A stretch of DNA of 36,669 nucleotides, taken from assembly GCA_947488195.1 (NCBI GenBank), contig CANKYR010000011.1, positions 1 to 36,669 on the forward strand. Reading direction: 5' to 3'. Every line of letters begins with the position of its first letter. The stretch's first letter is position 1. The notes beneath the pieces are model-generated. The model ran no database searches. It was not told where the DNA came from and saw only the letters and a program-made list of their open reading frames with translations. Positions 1 to 9,525 of the stretch are shown here, one piece after another. Source of the stretch: Flavobacteriales bacterium (GTDB lineage: Bacteria > Bacteroidota > Bacteroidia > Flavobacteriales_D > Sanyastnellaceae). A program made the position numbers and the translations under genes.

Positions 1-1
1 G

Positions 2-1507
2 ATAGATGTTCCCATGTACATCGGATCAGAATTGATTCGCACAGAAGAAAAGCTTCCGCTTACTTCTCCGCAAGAACATGGGAAAGTGTTAGGGTATTTG
101 AATCGAGGAACGAAAGAACATGTAATTCAAGCGATTGATACAGCCTTGGCTGCACGCGAACGTTGGTCGCAATTGCCTTGGGAACATCGCGCAGCTATCT
201 TCCTTCGTGCAGCTGATTTACTTGCTGGTCCATACAGAGACCGCATGAATGCAGCGACCATGCTGGGTCAAGGAAAGAACGCACATCAAGCTGAAATTGA
301 TGCGGCATGTGAGTTCATCGATTTCCTTCGTTTCAATGTGTTGTACATGCAACAGATTTACAACGAGCAACCGGGATCACAACCGGGGATGTGGAACCGT
401 TTGGAATACCGTCCGCTTGAAGGATTCGTTTTCGCGATTACTCCATTCAACTTCACAGCTATTGCGGGTAACTTGCCTGCAAGTGCGGCTATGATGGGTA
501 ATGTATGTGTGTGGAAACCTGCAGATACTCAGGTATACAGCGCGCATGTAATTATGGAATTGTTCCGCGATGCTGGATTGCCAGATGGTGTAATTAACAT
601 GATTACCGTTGACGGACCAGTTGCTGGAGATGTTGTATTCTCGCACAGAGATTTCGCAGGACTTCACTTTACCGGATCTACCGCTGTGTTCAAGCACTTG
701 TGGAAAGAAATTGGAAGCAACCTAGACAAATACAGAACCTATCCGAGAATTGTCGGAGAAACAGGAGGAAAAGACTTCATTGTTGTTCATCCATCTGCAA
801 ATGCAGAAGAAGTTGCAACTGCTATTGTTCGTGGAGCGTTCGAGTTCCAAGGACAGAAATGTTCTGCAGCAAGTAGAAGCTACATCCCTCGATCGTTGTG
901 GCCTGCGGTGAAAGCGAAAATTGTAAGTGATTTAAAAGTTATTAAAGTTGGAAGTCCTGAAGACTTTACCAACTTCGTAAATGCTGTTATTGACCGCAGA
1001 TCTTTCGATAAAATCAAAGGATACATCGAATACATCAAGACACAAAACGACGCGGAAATTATCGCAGGAGGAACATACGACGACTCTGTCGGATACTTTG
1101 TTCATCCTACAGTTGTTGTGACAACCAATCCGAAGTTCCGCACCATGGAAGAAGAGATCTTTGGTCCGGTTGTAACGCTTTATGTTTACGAAGATGAGTT
1201 GTGGGCAGATATGTTGCATTTGGTGAATGAAACCAGCGATTACGCATTAACGGGTGCAGTTATTTCGAAAGATCGTTATGCCATTGATCAGGCAATGCGC
1301 GTATTGGAAAACGCGGCTGGTAACTTCTACATTAACGACAAGCCAACCGGAGCAGTTGTAGGACAGCAGCCGTTTGGTGGCGCTCGTGGAAGTGGAACCA
1401 ACGACAAAGCCGGATCTTACTTGAACTTATTGCGTTGGGTTTCTCCACGCACCATTAAAGAAACCTTTGTTACTCCAGGACATTACACGTATCCTTGGAA
1501 TGCCTAA
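2..1507 (+). CDS. pruA: L-glutamate gamma-semialdehyde (1-pyrroline-5-carboxylate) dehydrogenase, 5' partial
   Basis: This enzyme oxidises glutamate semialdehyde, in equilibrium with 1-pyrroline-5-carboxylate, to glutamate with NAD+ in the second step of proline catabolism. The frame is open to the left edge and reads IDVP before the first ATG at 14. The family has about 45 more N-terminal residues ending in a similar VP-MYIG stretch, so the gene is cut by the window and the ATG at 14 is not the true start. Counting from that ATG, the aldehyde dehydrogenase motifs are VGETGGKD with general base Glu249, GQKCSAASR with nucleophile Cys283, and FTGSTAVF in the cofactor fold. The C-terminal PFGGARGSGTNDKAGS stretch is typical of PruA. 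A GNAT-like gene begins 12 bases after the stop. The identification is firm; only the start is missing. Confidence 0.95.
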   Translation: MDVPMYIGSELIRTEEKLPLTSPQEHGKVLGYLNRGTKEHVIQAIDTALAARERWSQLPWEHRAAIFLRAADLLAGPYRDRMNAATMLGQGKNAHQAEIDAACEFIDFLRFNVLYMQQIYNEQPGSQPGMWNRLEYRPLEGFVFAITPFNFTAIAGNLPASAAMMGNVCVWKPADTQVYSAHVIMELFRDAGLPDGVINMITVDGPVAGDVVFSHRDFAGLHFTGSTAVFKHLWKEIGSNLDKYRTYPRIVGETGGKDFIVVHPSANAEEVATAIVRGAFEFQGQKCSAASRSYIPRSLWPAVKAKIVSDLKVIKVGSPEDFTNFVNAVIDRRSFDKIKGYIEYIKTQNDAEIIAGGTYDDSVGYFVHPTVVVTTNPKFRTMEEEIFGPVVTLYVYEDELWADMLHLVNETSDYALTGAVISKDRYAIDQAMRVLENAAGNFYINDKPTGAVVGQQPFGGARGSGTNDKAGSYLNLLRWVSPRTIKETFVTPGHYTYPWNA

Positions 1508-1519
1508 GCAACAAAGCTT

Positions 1520-2068
1520 GTGAACGCGTTAGAAATATTAAAAGAGACCCTTGTAGACAATCGATCTGTTATCTTTTCGATTGGAAGCAAGGGCTTTTTT
1601 CGTTTTAAGGTTTGGCTTGTTGCTCATTTTTTATATTCGGAAGCAACCCGCAACCAAGGTGTGTTCATTGATTCGAACAACGAAGGAATCATTTGCTTCT
1701 TCGAAGCGAAGAACAAGCGCTCTGCGACATTTGTTACTGAGCTTGCCCTTATTATATTTGGAATTGGAACGCAACGTATCATGCGCGTCTGGCTTCGAAA
1801 GCGAGAGGTTCATCGCTTTCATTCACAATGGGAGAACTACATTCATTGCAGTTACTTGGCTGTTCGGAAATCGGCACGCGGACACGGAGCAATTTTCGAA
1901 TTGCGCGATGCCTTGTTTCAATTTCAACAAGAAAAACAACTACCCATTTTGATTGAAACCACCATTGAGAAAAACAAACGCGTCTACGAACGCATTGGAT
2001 TTCGTGTTCACGAAGAACGCGTGGTGAGTGGGTTTAAGACGTATTGTATGGTGAAGGATTACAAGTAA
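1520..2068 (+). CDS. GNAT-like N-acetyltransferase family protein
   Basis: The protein has 182 residues and looks like a divergent GNAT acetyltransferase. The likely acetyl-CoA loop is VRKSARGHGAIFEL, with the R-x-x-G-x-G/A pattern, and it is followed near the C-terminus by NKRVYERIGFRVHEE, the usual last strand-helix of the fold. The N-terminal half is less conserved and contains a hydrophobic stretch LALIIFGIG. I chose the GTG start at 1520, since no in-frame ATG precedes the core of the protein. It lies 12 bases after pruA and is probably co-transcribed with it. The last 10 bases overlap the convergent pyrF gene tail to tail. The substrate is unknown. Confidence 0.6.
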   Translation: MNALEILKETLVDNRSVIFSIGSKGFFRFKVWLVAHFLYSEATRNQGVFIDSNNEGIICFFEAKNKRSATFVTELALIIFGIGTQRIMRVWLRKREVHRFHSQWENYIHCSYLAVRKSARGHGAIFELRDALFQFQQEKQLPILIETTIEKNKRVYERIGFRVHEERVVSGFKTYCMVKDYK

Positions 2069-2844
2069 ACCGCCATTTCCTCTTGCATCTTCTTCGCTTC
2101 AGCAGCAGCAGCACTTGCGTAATCTGAGCAAGATGAAGCGTACAAGATAGAACGACTAGCGTTCACTAAGAGTCCTACTTCGCTATTCATTCCGTATTTC
2201 ACAACGTCTTGAAGGCTTCCGCCTTGAGCGCCAACGCCGGGAACAAGTAAGAAGTGATTCGGAATAATCTGACGAATCTGTGCAAGGCTTTCGGCCTTGG
2301 TTGCGCCAACTACGAACATGGTGTTCTCATCGGTTCCCCATGAAGCAACATCGCGAAGTACTTTTTCAAAAAGATACTCCTCTCCTATTTTCTGTGTTTG
2401 AAAATCTTTCGATCCTTCGTTTGAAGTTAGGGCCAAAACAATTGCCCATTTGTCTTGAAATTGCAAGAAAGGCGAAACGCTGTCTTTGCCCATATATGGA
2501 GCAACAGTGATACTATCGAATCCGTATTTTTCAAAAAATGCTTTCGCGTAATAACTCGAAGTGTTTCCAATATCGCCGCGCTTCGCATCGGCTATGGTGA
2601 AGTGTTCGTTTCCGATATAAGCAACGGTTTCTTTCAAGATATCCCATCCTTCTCTTCCCATGGCTTCGTAAAAAGCCAAATTCGGCTTATACGCCACTGC
2701 AAACTCTCGAGTGGCATCAATAATTGCCTTATTGAATTCAAGCGCACTAACACCCGCTGGAAGCTTCGAGGGGTCTGTATCCAATCCAACGCACAAGAAA
2801 CTTTTTCTTGAGCGAATGAGCTCTACCAATTTTGCTTTATTCAT
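2059..2844 (-). CDS. pyrF: Orotidine-5'-phosphate decarboxylase, PyrF type 2
   Basis: This cytosolic enzyme decarboxylates OMP to UMP, the last step of de novo pyrimidine synthesis. The catalytic Asp-x-Lys-x-x-Asp signature appears as DAKRGDIGN with Asp86, Lys88 and Asp91. An N-terminal strand CVGLDTDP binds substrate, and a C-terminal VPGVGAQGG forms the phosphate-binding loop. The length of 261 residues and the early KPNLAFYE stretch fit the longer type 2 (actinobacterial/Bacteroidota) form. The ATG lies one base after the prfA stop codon, so it is almost certainly translated from the same purM-prfA-pyrF transcript. Confidence 0.95.
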   Translation of the reverse strand: MNKAKLVELIRSRKSFLCVGLDTDPSKLPAGVSALEFNKAIIDATREFAVAYKPNLAFYEAMGREGWDILKETVAYIGNEHFTIADAKRGDIGNTSSYYAKAFFEKYGFDSITVAPYMGKDSVSPFLQFQDKWAIVLALTSNEGSKDFQTQKIGEEYLFEKVLRDVASWGTDENTMFVVGATKAESLAQIRQIIPNHFLLVPGVGAQGGSLQDVVKYGMNSEVGLLVNASRSILYASSCSDYASAAAAEAKKMQEEMAVYL

Positions 2845-2845
2845 C

Positions 2846-3922
2846 TTATGAATTTCCTTCTTTGAGTTTCTCTGTATTCTCGGCCAACTTCAACGCTTCA
2901 ATGACTTCGGCTATTTCGCCATTCATGGCAGCATCTAAATTGTACAAGGTTAAATTAATGCGGTGATCCGTAACACGTCCTTGCGGATAGTTGTAAGTTC
3001 TAATCTTCGCGCTTCGGTCTCCCGTGCTTACCAGAGACTTCCGCATACGTGAGCGTTCTTCGTGTCTACGATTAACTTCCGCTTCAAAGATTCGTGAGCG
3101 AAGCATAGTCATTGCTTTATCGAGGTTCTCGTGCTGACTTCTTCCTTCCTGACATGCAACAACAACTCCGGTTGGAAGGTGGGTCAAACGAACGGCAGAT
3201 TCCGTTTTGTTTACGTGCTGTCCGCCTGCACCACTTGCGCGGTAGGTATCTCTTCGAATATCTGACATGTTTATAACCACATCGAATTCTTCTGCTTCAG
3301 GCATAACAGCGACTGTTGCCGCTGACGTGTGCACACGTCCTTGCGTTTCCGTTGCAGGAACTCGCTGCACGCGATGCACACCGCTTTCAAACTTCATGGT
3401 ACCATAAACTTCATCTCCTTCCACTTTGAACGAAACTTCTTTAAATCCGCCCATAGTTCCATCACTCAAATTCAACACTTCAATTTTCCAACCTTGGTCT
3501 TGAATGTATCTCGTATACATTTTGTAGAGGTCTCCTGCAAAAATAGAGGCCTCGTCTCCGCCTGTTCCTGCGCGGATTTCCACAATAACGTTTTTGGTAT
3601 CTTCCGGATCTTTTGGAATAAGAATAAATTTAATTGCCTCTTCCATTTCAATAATCTTCGGCGATAACTCGTTGTATTCTTCTTGCGCCATTTCTTTCAA
3701 GTCGGCGCTCTCATTGCTGTATAGAATTTCCTTGGCGCCTTTCAAATCGTCGAGCGCTTTCTTGTATTCCAGGTAAACGATATTTATTTTTTCCAACTCG
3801 CGATACTCGCGCATGAGCGTTGGATACTTTTTCATATCGGCAATAACCGTAGGGTCGGTGATGCTCTTTCCAACTTCACTGTATCTGTCTGAAATAGCCG
3901 ACAACCGATCTATTAACTCCAT
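2846..3922 (-). CDS. prfA: Peptide chain release factor 1
   Basis: RF1 recognises UAA and UAG stop codons on the ribosome and triggers peptide release. The 358 residues match the normal RF1 length. The codon-recognition tripeptide is PAT at 189-191 within VQRVPATE, which distinguishes RF1 from RF2 (SPF). The universal GGQ motif that enters the peptidyl transferase centre is at 233-235 in [12 protein letters not shown]. Upstream lies the PCRF domain with RAGTGGDEA around 117-125. It sits between purM (9 bases upstream) and pyrF (1 base downstream), all on the minus strand. RF1 genes of this group are not programmed for frameshifting, and no frameshift is seen. Confidence 0.97.
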   Translation of the reverse strand: MELIDRLSAISDRYSEVGKSITDPTVIADMKKYPTLMREYRELEKINIVYLEYKKALDDLKGAKEILYSNESADLKEMAQEEYNELSPKIIEMEEAIKFILIPKDPEDTKNVIVEIRAGTGGDEASIFAGDLYKMYTRYIQDQGWKIEVLNLSDGTMGGFKEVSFKVEGDEVYGTMKFESGVHRVQRVPATETQGRVHTSAATVAVMPEAEEFDVVINMSDIRRDTYRASGAGGQHVNKTESAVRLTHLPTGVVVACQEGRSQHENLDKAMTMLRSRIFEAEVNRRHEERSRMRKSLVSTGDRSAKIRTYNYPQGRVTDHRINLTLYNLDAAMNGEIAEVIEALKLAENTEKLKEGNS

Positions 3923-3931
3923 GCTTTCGAT

Positions 3932-5104
3932 TTAATATTGAAATGTTCCGTGCTCGGAACGAATTTCCAATGTGTTTCCTTCCCCTGCTTCAACACGTCC
4001 AATGACCTGAGCTGCGCATCCAAACTGATCAGCGTAATTGATAATCTCCAATGCCGTTTCTTCATCAGTATAAAACTCCATACGGTGTCCCATGTTGAAG
4101 ACCTTGTACATTTCCTGCCAAGGTGTTTTCGATTCTTCTTGAATCATTTTAAACAGTGGCGGAATTGCGAATAAGTTGTCTTTCACAATGTGCACATTGC
4201 TAGTGAAGTGAAGCACCTTAGTTTGTCCGCCCCCGCTGCAATGCACCATTCCTTTGATTTTATCCCTTCGATTCGATAAAATTCGTTTAACTATTGGGGC
4301 ATATGTTCTTGTTGGTGAAAGAACTAATTTACCTGCGTTCAATTCAGCATCGTGCACATAATCGGTGAGAGTATATGAGCCAGAATAAACCAAATCCTTT
4401 GGAATAGCGCTATCGAATGACTCTGGATACTTAGCAGTAATTCCGTTGTAGAACACATCGTGACGTGCAGAAGTAAGACCGTTACTTCCCATTCCACCGT
4501 TGTATTCAGATTCGTAAGATGTTTGTCCGTAGGACGCCAAACCCACTATAACCTGTCCCGGAGCAATGTTCGCATTGTCAATGACTTCATCTCTGCGCAT
4601 GCGGCAAACAACAGTTGAATCAACAATGATAGTTCGAACTAAGTCGCCCACATCGGCCGTTTCTCCACCTGTCGTGTGAATCTTCACACCGTATTTCTCC
4701 AACTCCTGACAAAGTTCTTCAGTCCCTGAAATAATTGCTGAAATAACTTCACCGGGAATAAGATTCTTGTTTCTTCCAATGGTGCTGCTCAGCAAAATAT
4801 TATCAATGGCACCCACGCAAAGCAAGTCGTCTAAGTTCATGACAATGGCGTCTTGTGCAATTCCCTTCCATACAGAAAGATCTCCTGTTTCCTTCCAATA
4901 GATGTAGGCTAATGAAGACTTGGTCCCTGCACCGTCGGCATGCATAACAATGCAATGCTCATCGCTACCGGTGAGGTAGTCGGGAACAATCTTACAAAAG
5001 GCCTTTGGAAAAAGACCTTTGTCAATGTTCTTAATAGCAGCGTGAACGTCTTCCTTGGAAGCACTTACTCCCCTGCTGTTGTATCTGTTTTCGGCTTGAC
5101 TCAT
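3932..5104 (-). CDS. purM: Phosphoribosylformylglycinamidine cyclo-ligase (AIR synthetase)
   Basis: PurM converts FGAM to AIR with ATP in de novo purine synthesis. The sequence shows the PurM/ThiL-like N-terminal ATP-binding fold with HADGAGTKSSLAY and MNLDDLLCVGA, then TTGGETADVGDLVRT, and the C-terminal domain with HCSGGGQTK and MGHRMEFY. I place the start at ATG 5104 (MSQAENRYNSRG). A longer frame beginning at 5125 would run into the perfect terminator hairpin at 5113-5141 and has no conserved residues. The protein is then 390 residues, the longer variant common in Bacteroidota. It heads the purM-prfA-pyrF cluster. I see no convincing promoter between it and the terminator of the upstream gene. 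Confidence 0.95.
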   Translation of the reverse strand: MSQAENRYNSRGVSASKEDVHAAIKNIDKGLFPKAFCKIVPDYLTGSDEHCIVMHADGAGTKSSLAYIYWKETGDLSVWKGIAQDAIVMNLDDLLCVGAIDNILLSSTIGRNKNLIPGEVISAIISGTEELCQELEKYGVKIHTTGGETADVGDLVRTIIVDSTVVCRMRRDEVIDNANIAPGQVIVGLASYGQTSYESEYNGGMGSNGLTSARHDVFYNGITAKYPESFDSAIPKDLVYSGSYTLTDYVHDAELNAGKLVLSPTRTYAPIVKRILSNRRDKIKGMVHCSGGGQTKVLHFTSNVHIVKDNLFAIPPLFKMIQEESKTPWQEMYKVFNMGHRMEFYTDEETALEIINYADQFGCAAQVIGRVEAGEGNTLEIRSEHGTFQY

Positions 5105-5111
5105 ATAAATA

Positions 5112-5141
5112 AAAAGGGCTGACAACGAGTGTCAGCCCTTT
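5112..5141 (-). terminator. Intrinsic terminator after the OmpA-family gene
   Basis: A perfect 12-bp stem (5113-5124 with 5130-5141, AAAGGGCTGACA on the plus strand) closes a five-base loop. On the minus strand it is followed by a T-rich run (TTTTTATTTATATG). It lies 14 bases after the stop codon of the 5156 gene and ends 8 bases before the purM start codon, so some purM expression may depend on read-through. Confidence 0.85.
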
Positions 5142-5155
5142 CGTTTGTTTTAATG

Positions 5156-7234
5156 CTATTTCTTCGGAACGTAATCCGTTCTTAGGATTCTGAATGTTGT
5201 ACGACGATTTAATTGATGAGCTCGCTCGCTAGAATCGCTGTCAGTGAGAGCGCTGATGAAGGCCTCATTTAAAATGGTTCCAACTGGGAATTCAATGAAA
5301 GTCTCTGGAGACAAACGATCACCTTCTTTGATTGTACGTGGCTCACTCTCGCCTTTTCCTTTTGCAACCAATCTGTCGGCAGCAATTCCTTTTGAGGTAA
5401 GGTATGTTACGCAAGTTTCGGCACGACCTTGAGAAAGTCTGTCATTGCTTGGCACATCGCCACGAGCATCTGTGTGAGACTCTAGCTGAACAACAAATGT
5501 TGGATTTTCTGTTAAGATATTCAACAAATAGTTTAACGAGTCGGCACTGTTCACTTCGTCGTTCACTAACAATTCTGTTTTGTTGAATGGATACAACACC
5601 GTTGGCATTGGGTACTCCTTTCCAATCTCAATAGGAATTAAGAAATAATCTTGTTGGTAGTTCGTAGACTCCTTTGCTCCTTTGGTAGAAAATTTATCTC
5701 CAGTACCTATGAAATTTTCCTTTTGAATATCTACCGTATATTTTGTCTCAACTTTAACCTTTGTTTTGTCTAAGAAGAAGCTTCCGTTAGCATCTGTAAC
5801 TGCATTGTATGTAGATCCATCAGATCCAACGATGGTCACTTTGCAACCTGAGAGTGTGCTTCCCGTTTTCTTGTTGTAAGCAGTACCTGTCATTGTGAAT
5901 TCCAAAGGACGCTCATATGCATGCCAAATATCGTCTTTTCCCTTGCCGCCTGGACGATTCGAGGAGAAGTAACAAGCGAATACACCTTCCATTAATACAT
6001 TATCCAAAACCGGCTTCTTATCTATGATAAACGCGAAGTCATCAGAAGCTGAGTTAATTGGAGCAGGCATTGCAGTTACATCTGCATATGTCATCTCGCC
6101 TGTCTTCTTTGCCTTGAAAATATCCAATCCACCAAATCCTGGATAACCGTTAGACGAGAAGTATAACGTTCCGTCTTCCGTCATGTGAGGATAGTACTCA
6201 TCACCAGCGGTGTTCAAAGAAACTAGGTTGGTAAGATTGTTCCAAATCTTCGCTTTTTTATCGAAGGTCATGTACCACAAATCTCTTCCTCCCTTGCCAC
6301 CTGGCATGTTCGAAGCAAAGATTAAATATTGCTCATCTGGGGAAAGGCATGGTTGCCCAACACGAGAAGAGTCATCAGACTCTCTGTTAATGATATCAAT
6401 GATTGATGCTGTAGCGAAGTTGTCTCCTTGCTTGTTAGCTGTGTAAATATCACAACCCATTCTTCCTTTCTTATCGAATCCGCAACGAGTGAAGAATAAC
6501 GTTTTATAATCCTTATCGAAAGCTCCGGCAGCTTCGTGAGACTCGGTGTTTACAGTAATGCTTGCAGGCATTGGGGCTCCTTGGAACTTGAACTTTTTGT
6601 CCAACTTAGCTACGAACACATCTTTGAACTCATCTCCATTGATAGGGCTTAAACCGCTTCCAACAGACTCTTTACGAGCTGAGGTAAATACGAATTCTTC
6701 GTATTTCTTTGAAGCATAGGCCAATCCAAAATCTTCTTCAGTGGTATTCAAGAACTCAACATTCTCTGCCACATAACGAGATTTCAAGCTTGTCTTTTTC
6801 GCTGCCGCTGCATTTGTACATGTTTGAATGCGCATGTCAGCTAAAGCAGCGTTTCCACCGCGCTCCTTGTACTTGTTGTATTGAACGATGGCGTCTTCTA
6901 TGCGATCCATTTCTTGAAGAGCAATACCATAGTTCAAATAAACATCTGCAGTTTTCTTATCGTACTTGGCGTTAATAGCCTTGTCGTAATAATCCAAGCT
7001 CATTCCATAACGCTTGGTATTTCTGTAACATTCCGCTATGTTATACAAAACACGCGCCTTTTCATCGATGTTTTTGATCTTAGTAACCTCACCGATGTAC
7101 AATGTTGCGGCTTGGTTGTAGCCTTGCCCAGCAAACTCGATATCGGCTTGTTGAATCTTTTTATTTTGAGCATTCATCAACGTTGACGTCGACAAACAAA
7201 CAAACAAAACCAAGATAGATTTGAAAAATCTCAT
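5156..7234 (-). CDS. TPR, PD40 beta-propeller, CarboxypepD-reg and OmpA-domain envelope protein (PorE-like)
   Basis: The 692-residue protein starts with a signal peptide (hydrophobic LVLFVCLSTST, cleavage near MNAQ). The order of domains is tetratricopeptide-like helices (about 25-150, with LYNIAECYRN and LNYGIALQEM), PD40/WD40-like propeller repeats (about 160-430, repeated LYFSSNGYPGFGGLDIF-type blades), a carboxypeptidase-regulatory-like domain (about 440-520), and a C-terminal OmpA peptidoglycan-binding domain (about 560-690, with ESHTDARG and NDRLSQGRAE). This architecture is that of PorE, a peptidoglycan-anchored component linked to type IX secretion in Porphyromonas, but several paralogues with the same domains exist in Bacteroidota. 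I infer an outer-membrane/peptidoglycan linker role. No lipobox is evident. It is monocistronic, with its own terminator. Confidence 0.8.
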   Translation of the reverse strand: MRFFKSILVLFVCLSTSTLMNAQNKKIQQADIEFAGQGYNQAATLYIGEVTKIKNIDEKARVLYNIAECYRNTKRYGMSLDYYDKAINAKYDKKTADVYLNYGIALQEMDRIEDAIVQYNKYKERGGNAALADMRIQTCTNAAAAKKTSLKSRYVAENVEFLNTTEEDFGLAYASKKYEEFVFTSARKESVGSGLSPINGDEFKDVFVAKLDKKFKFQGAPMPASITVNTESHEAAGAFDKDYKTLFFTRCGFDKKGRMGCDIYTANKQGDNFATASIIDIINRESDDSSRVGQPCLSPDEQYLIFASNMPGGKGGRDLWYMTFDKKAKIWNNLTNLVSLNTAGDEYYPHMTEDGTLYFSSNGYPGFGGLDIFKAKKTGEMTYADVTAMPAPINSASDDFAFIIDKKPVLDNVLMEGVFACYFSSNRPGGKGKDDIWHAYERPLEFTMTGTAYNKKTGSTLSGCKVTIVGSDGSTYNAVTDANGSFFLDKTKVKVETKYTVDIQKENFIGTGDKFSTKGAKESTNYQQDYFLIPIEIGKEYPMPTVLYPFNKTELLVNDEVNSADSLNYLLNILTENPTFVVQLESHTDARGDVPSNDRLSQGRAETCVTYLTSKGIAADRLVAKGKGESEPRTIKEGDRLSPETFIEFPVGTILNEAFISALTDSDSSERAHQLNRRTTFRILRTDYVPKK

Positions 7235-7270
7235 ACGTTATGTTTTAGTCCAGTTAAAAGTTAGTAATTG

Positions 7271-7306
7271 CGAAAATAAACAAAAATGTGACTTTTCCGC
7301 ACAAAA
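7271..7306 (-). promoter_or_regulatory. Candidate promoter of the PorE-like gene
   Basis: On the minus strand, TATTTTCG (7278-7271) resembles the Bacteroidota -7 box TAnnTTTG with one mismatch, and TTTTG (7306-7302) lies 23 bases upstream as a possible -33 element. The predicted leader is about 30 bases. Confidence 0.35.
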
Positions 7307-7329
7307 TCGCAATTATCTAGAAGCTCTTT

Positions 7330-9525
7330 TTAGCAAGTGAACAAAAGCTCACGCATCTTTGGTATTGGCCAAGTATTGTCGTCAATGATTTGCTCTAAGG
7401 CATCGGCAGCATCTCTTGCCGCATCCATTAAAGGCTTAATCTTGTGACAATATATTTCTGCCATCTTCTCTGTATTGCTGTGATTAACCTTGCCTTGCTC
7501 TACCACAATTCCTTCCGTGCAAGCCTTCAATCCGTTAACATGCTGCGAGATTTCCGTTATGAGTCCCAACTGAGTCTTCGACATCTCTTTGTATTCCTTT
7601 GCTCCTAAGACAGCCTTTAAACCCTGAACGTTATTGATTAACTCACTTTGGTATCTTAAAGCAGCTGGGATAATCTGATTCACCGCCATGTCTACCACAA
7701 TCTCAGCTTCAATTTCGCGACGACGCCCGTAGTTCTCTACTTCAATCTCATAGCGTGCATGAATTTCTTCTCCGGTTAGCACGTTCAGCTTTTCGAACAT
7801 AGCTATTACCTTCTTGTCTTTCCATACTTTCAATGCCGCAGGAGTATCTTTTAGATTTGACAACCCTCTCTTCGCAGCTTCTTTCACCCACTCGTCACCG
7901 TAACCATTTCCTTCGAAACGAATGGCCTTGCTTTGCTTGATTAAACGCTGAAGTTCCTTCAAAATAGCTTCGTCTTTATCGTCTCCTTTTGCAATGCGCG
8001 CGTCAACGTCCTTCTTGAATTGAATCAATCGGTTCGCAACTATTGTATTCAACGTAATCATCGCATGAGCGCAATTCGCGCTTGAACCTACCGCACGGAA
8101 CTCAAATTTATTTCCCGTGAAAGCAAAAGGAGAAGTTCTGTTTCGATCAGTGTTGTCGAGAAGAACTTGTGGCAACTTTCCGATATTCAACTTCAATTCA
8201 GTCTTATCTTCTGGAGTCATTTTTCCAGCCTTGATGTTTTTCTCGAGGTTATCGAGCATAGCATTCAACTGTTCCCCCAAGAAGCAACTCATGATTGCTG
8301 GAGGAGCTTCGTTTGCTCCAAGGCGATGGTCGTTTCCAACGGTTGCAATAGAAGCACGAAGAACATCTGCATTTTCGTGAATAGCAGCGACCGTATTCAC
8401 CATGAAGGTTAAGAACTGAAGGTTAGACTTTGGATTTTTTCCCGGACGAAGTAGGTTCACGCCTGTATTCGTAGCCAATGCCCAGTTGTTATGCTTTCCA
8501 CTTCCATTCACTCCTTCGAAAGGTTTTTCATGAAGAAGCACATTGAAGTTATGCTTCTGAGCAATCTTCTTCAACAAGTCCATTAATAACTGATTGTGGT
8601 CGTTTGCCAAGTTTGCTTCTTCGAACATTGGAGCAACTTCATATTGATTCGGAGCCACCTCGTTGTGACGCGTGGTTACAGGGATGCCTAATAAATGAGC
8701 TTCGTATTCGAAATCTTTCATATAAGCCAATACTCTTTCCGGAATACTTCCAAAATAATGATCTTCCAATTGTTGACCTTTTGCAGGCCTATGTCCAAAT
8801 AATACTCGACCCGTCATAGCCAAGTCAGGACGCGCTTTGTGTAAAGCTGAATCGACCAAGAAAAACTCTTGCTCCCATCCTAAGGTTGTATTTACCTTAC
8901 TTACATCCTTGTCGAAATACTGACAAACCGCCGTCGCTGCAGAATCTACAACTTGAAGCGCTTTAATCAAAGGCATCTTGTAATCAAGAGCATGTCCTGT
9001 GTATGAAATAAAAATGGTAGGAATACACAACGTGTTGCCTACAATGAATGCCGGTGAAGATGGATCCCACAAGGTATATCCACGAGCCTCGAAGGTGTTG
9101 CGAATTCCTCCATTTGGAAATGATGATGCATCTGGCTCCTGCTGAACCAACATGGTTCCCTCAAATTTTTCAATAGCTCTTCCATCGCCCAATGGCTTGA
9201 AAAAACTATCGTGCTTTTCTGCAGTTGCGCCTGTTAAAGGTTGAAACCAATGTGTGAAGTGAGTTGCCCCTTTGCTGATAGCCCATTCCTTCATGCCAGA
9301 TGCGATATGATCTGCAACGTTTCTATCGATGCGCGTTCCTTGGTTGATACATGACATTAAATTGTCATACAAATCTTCAGGTAGATATTCACGCATTTTA
9401 TGCGGATTGAATACATTATCACCGAAGTACTCACTTATTCTTTGGCCGCTTATAACCCCCGGCAATGGAACTCTACTGTTAATTTCCTGTTGCGCGTTTT
9501 TTCTTAAACTCATATATTTTTTCAT
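7330..9525 (-). CDS. glnN: Glutamine synthetase type III
   Basis: This enzyme makes glutamine from glutamate, ammonia and ATP, the main ammonium assimilation step. The 731-residue length and the GSIII-specific stretches THWFQPLTG, TAEKHDSF and VAPNQYEVAP identify type III rather than the shorter GlnA types. The ATP/metal-binding core includes GWEQEFFLVD, KPFEGVNGSGKHNNWALAT and RNRTSPFAFTGNKFEFRAVG. The first ATG (9525) follows AGGGGGT at a suitable distance for ribosome binding; a second ATG four codons later (9513) is possible. It is monocistronic. Its upstream region carries a -7 box and three C5/G5 motifs, suggesting regulation by nitrogen status. I see no clear intrinsic terminator in the 95 bases between it and the next gene. 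Confidence 0.96.
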   Translation of the reverse strand: MKKYMSLRKNAQQEINSRVPLPGVISGQRISEYFGDNVFNPHKMREYLPEDLYDNLMSCINQGTRIDRNVADHIASGMKEWAISKGATHFTHWFQPLTGATAEKHDSFFKPLGDGRAIEKFEGTMLVQQEPDASSFPNGGIRNTFEARGYTLWDPSSPAFIVGNTLCIPTIFISYTGHALDYKMPLIKALQVVDSAATAVCQYFDKDVSKVNTTLGWEQEFFLVDSALHKARPDLAMTGRVLFGHRPAKGQQLEDHYFGSIPERVLAYMKDFEYEAHLLGIPVTTRHNEVAPNQYEVAPMFEEANLANDHNQLLMDLLKKIAQKHNFNVLLHEKPFEGVNGSGKHNNWALATNTGVNLLRPGKNPKSNLQFLTFMVNTVAAIHENADVLRASIATVGNDHRLGANEAPPAIMSCFLGEQLNAMLDNLEKNIKAGKMTPEDKTELKLNIGKLPQVLLDNTDRNRTSPFAFTGNKFEFRAVGSSANCAHAMITLNTIVANRLIQFKKDVDARIAKGDDKDEAILKELQRLIKQSKAIRFEGNGYGDEWVKEAAKRGLSNLKDTPAALKVWKDKKVIAMFEKLNVLTGEEIHARYEIEVENYGRRREIEAEIVVDMAVNQIIPAALRYQSELINNVQGLKAVLGAKEYKEMSKTQLGLITEISQHVNGLKACTEGIVVEQGKVNHSNTEKMAEIYCHKIKPLMDAARDAADALEQIIDDNTWPIPKMRELLFTC

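Noticed and set aside
5105-5125. Longer purM N-terminus starting at 5125
   Set aside because: The extra codons lie within the terminator hairpin and poly-T region of the upstream gene, and the conserved protein begins at MSQAENRYNSRG.
8117-8412. Plus-strand ORFs inside glnN and similar antisense ORFs elsewhere
   Set aside because: They lie entirely within well-supported genes on the other strand and have no recognisable domains, so they are treated as frame shadows.
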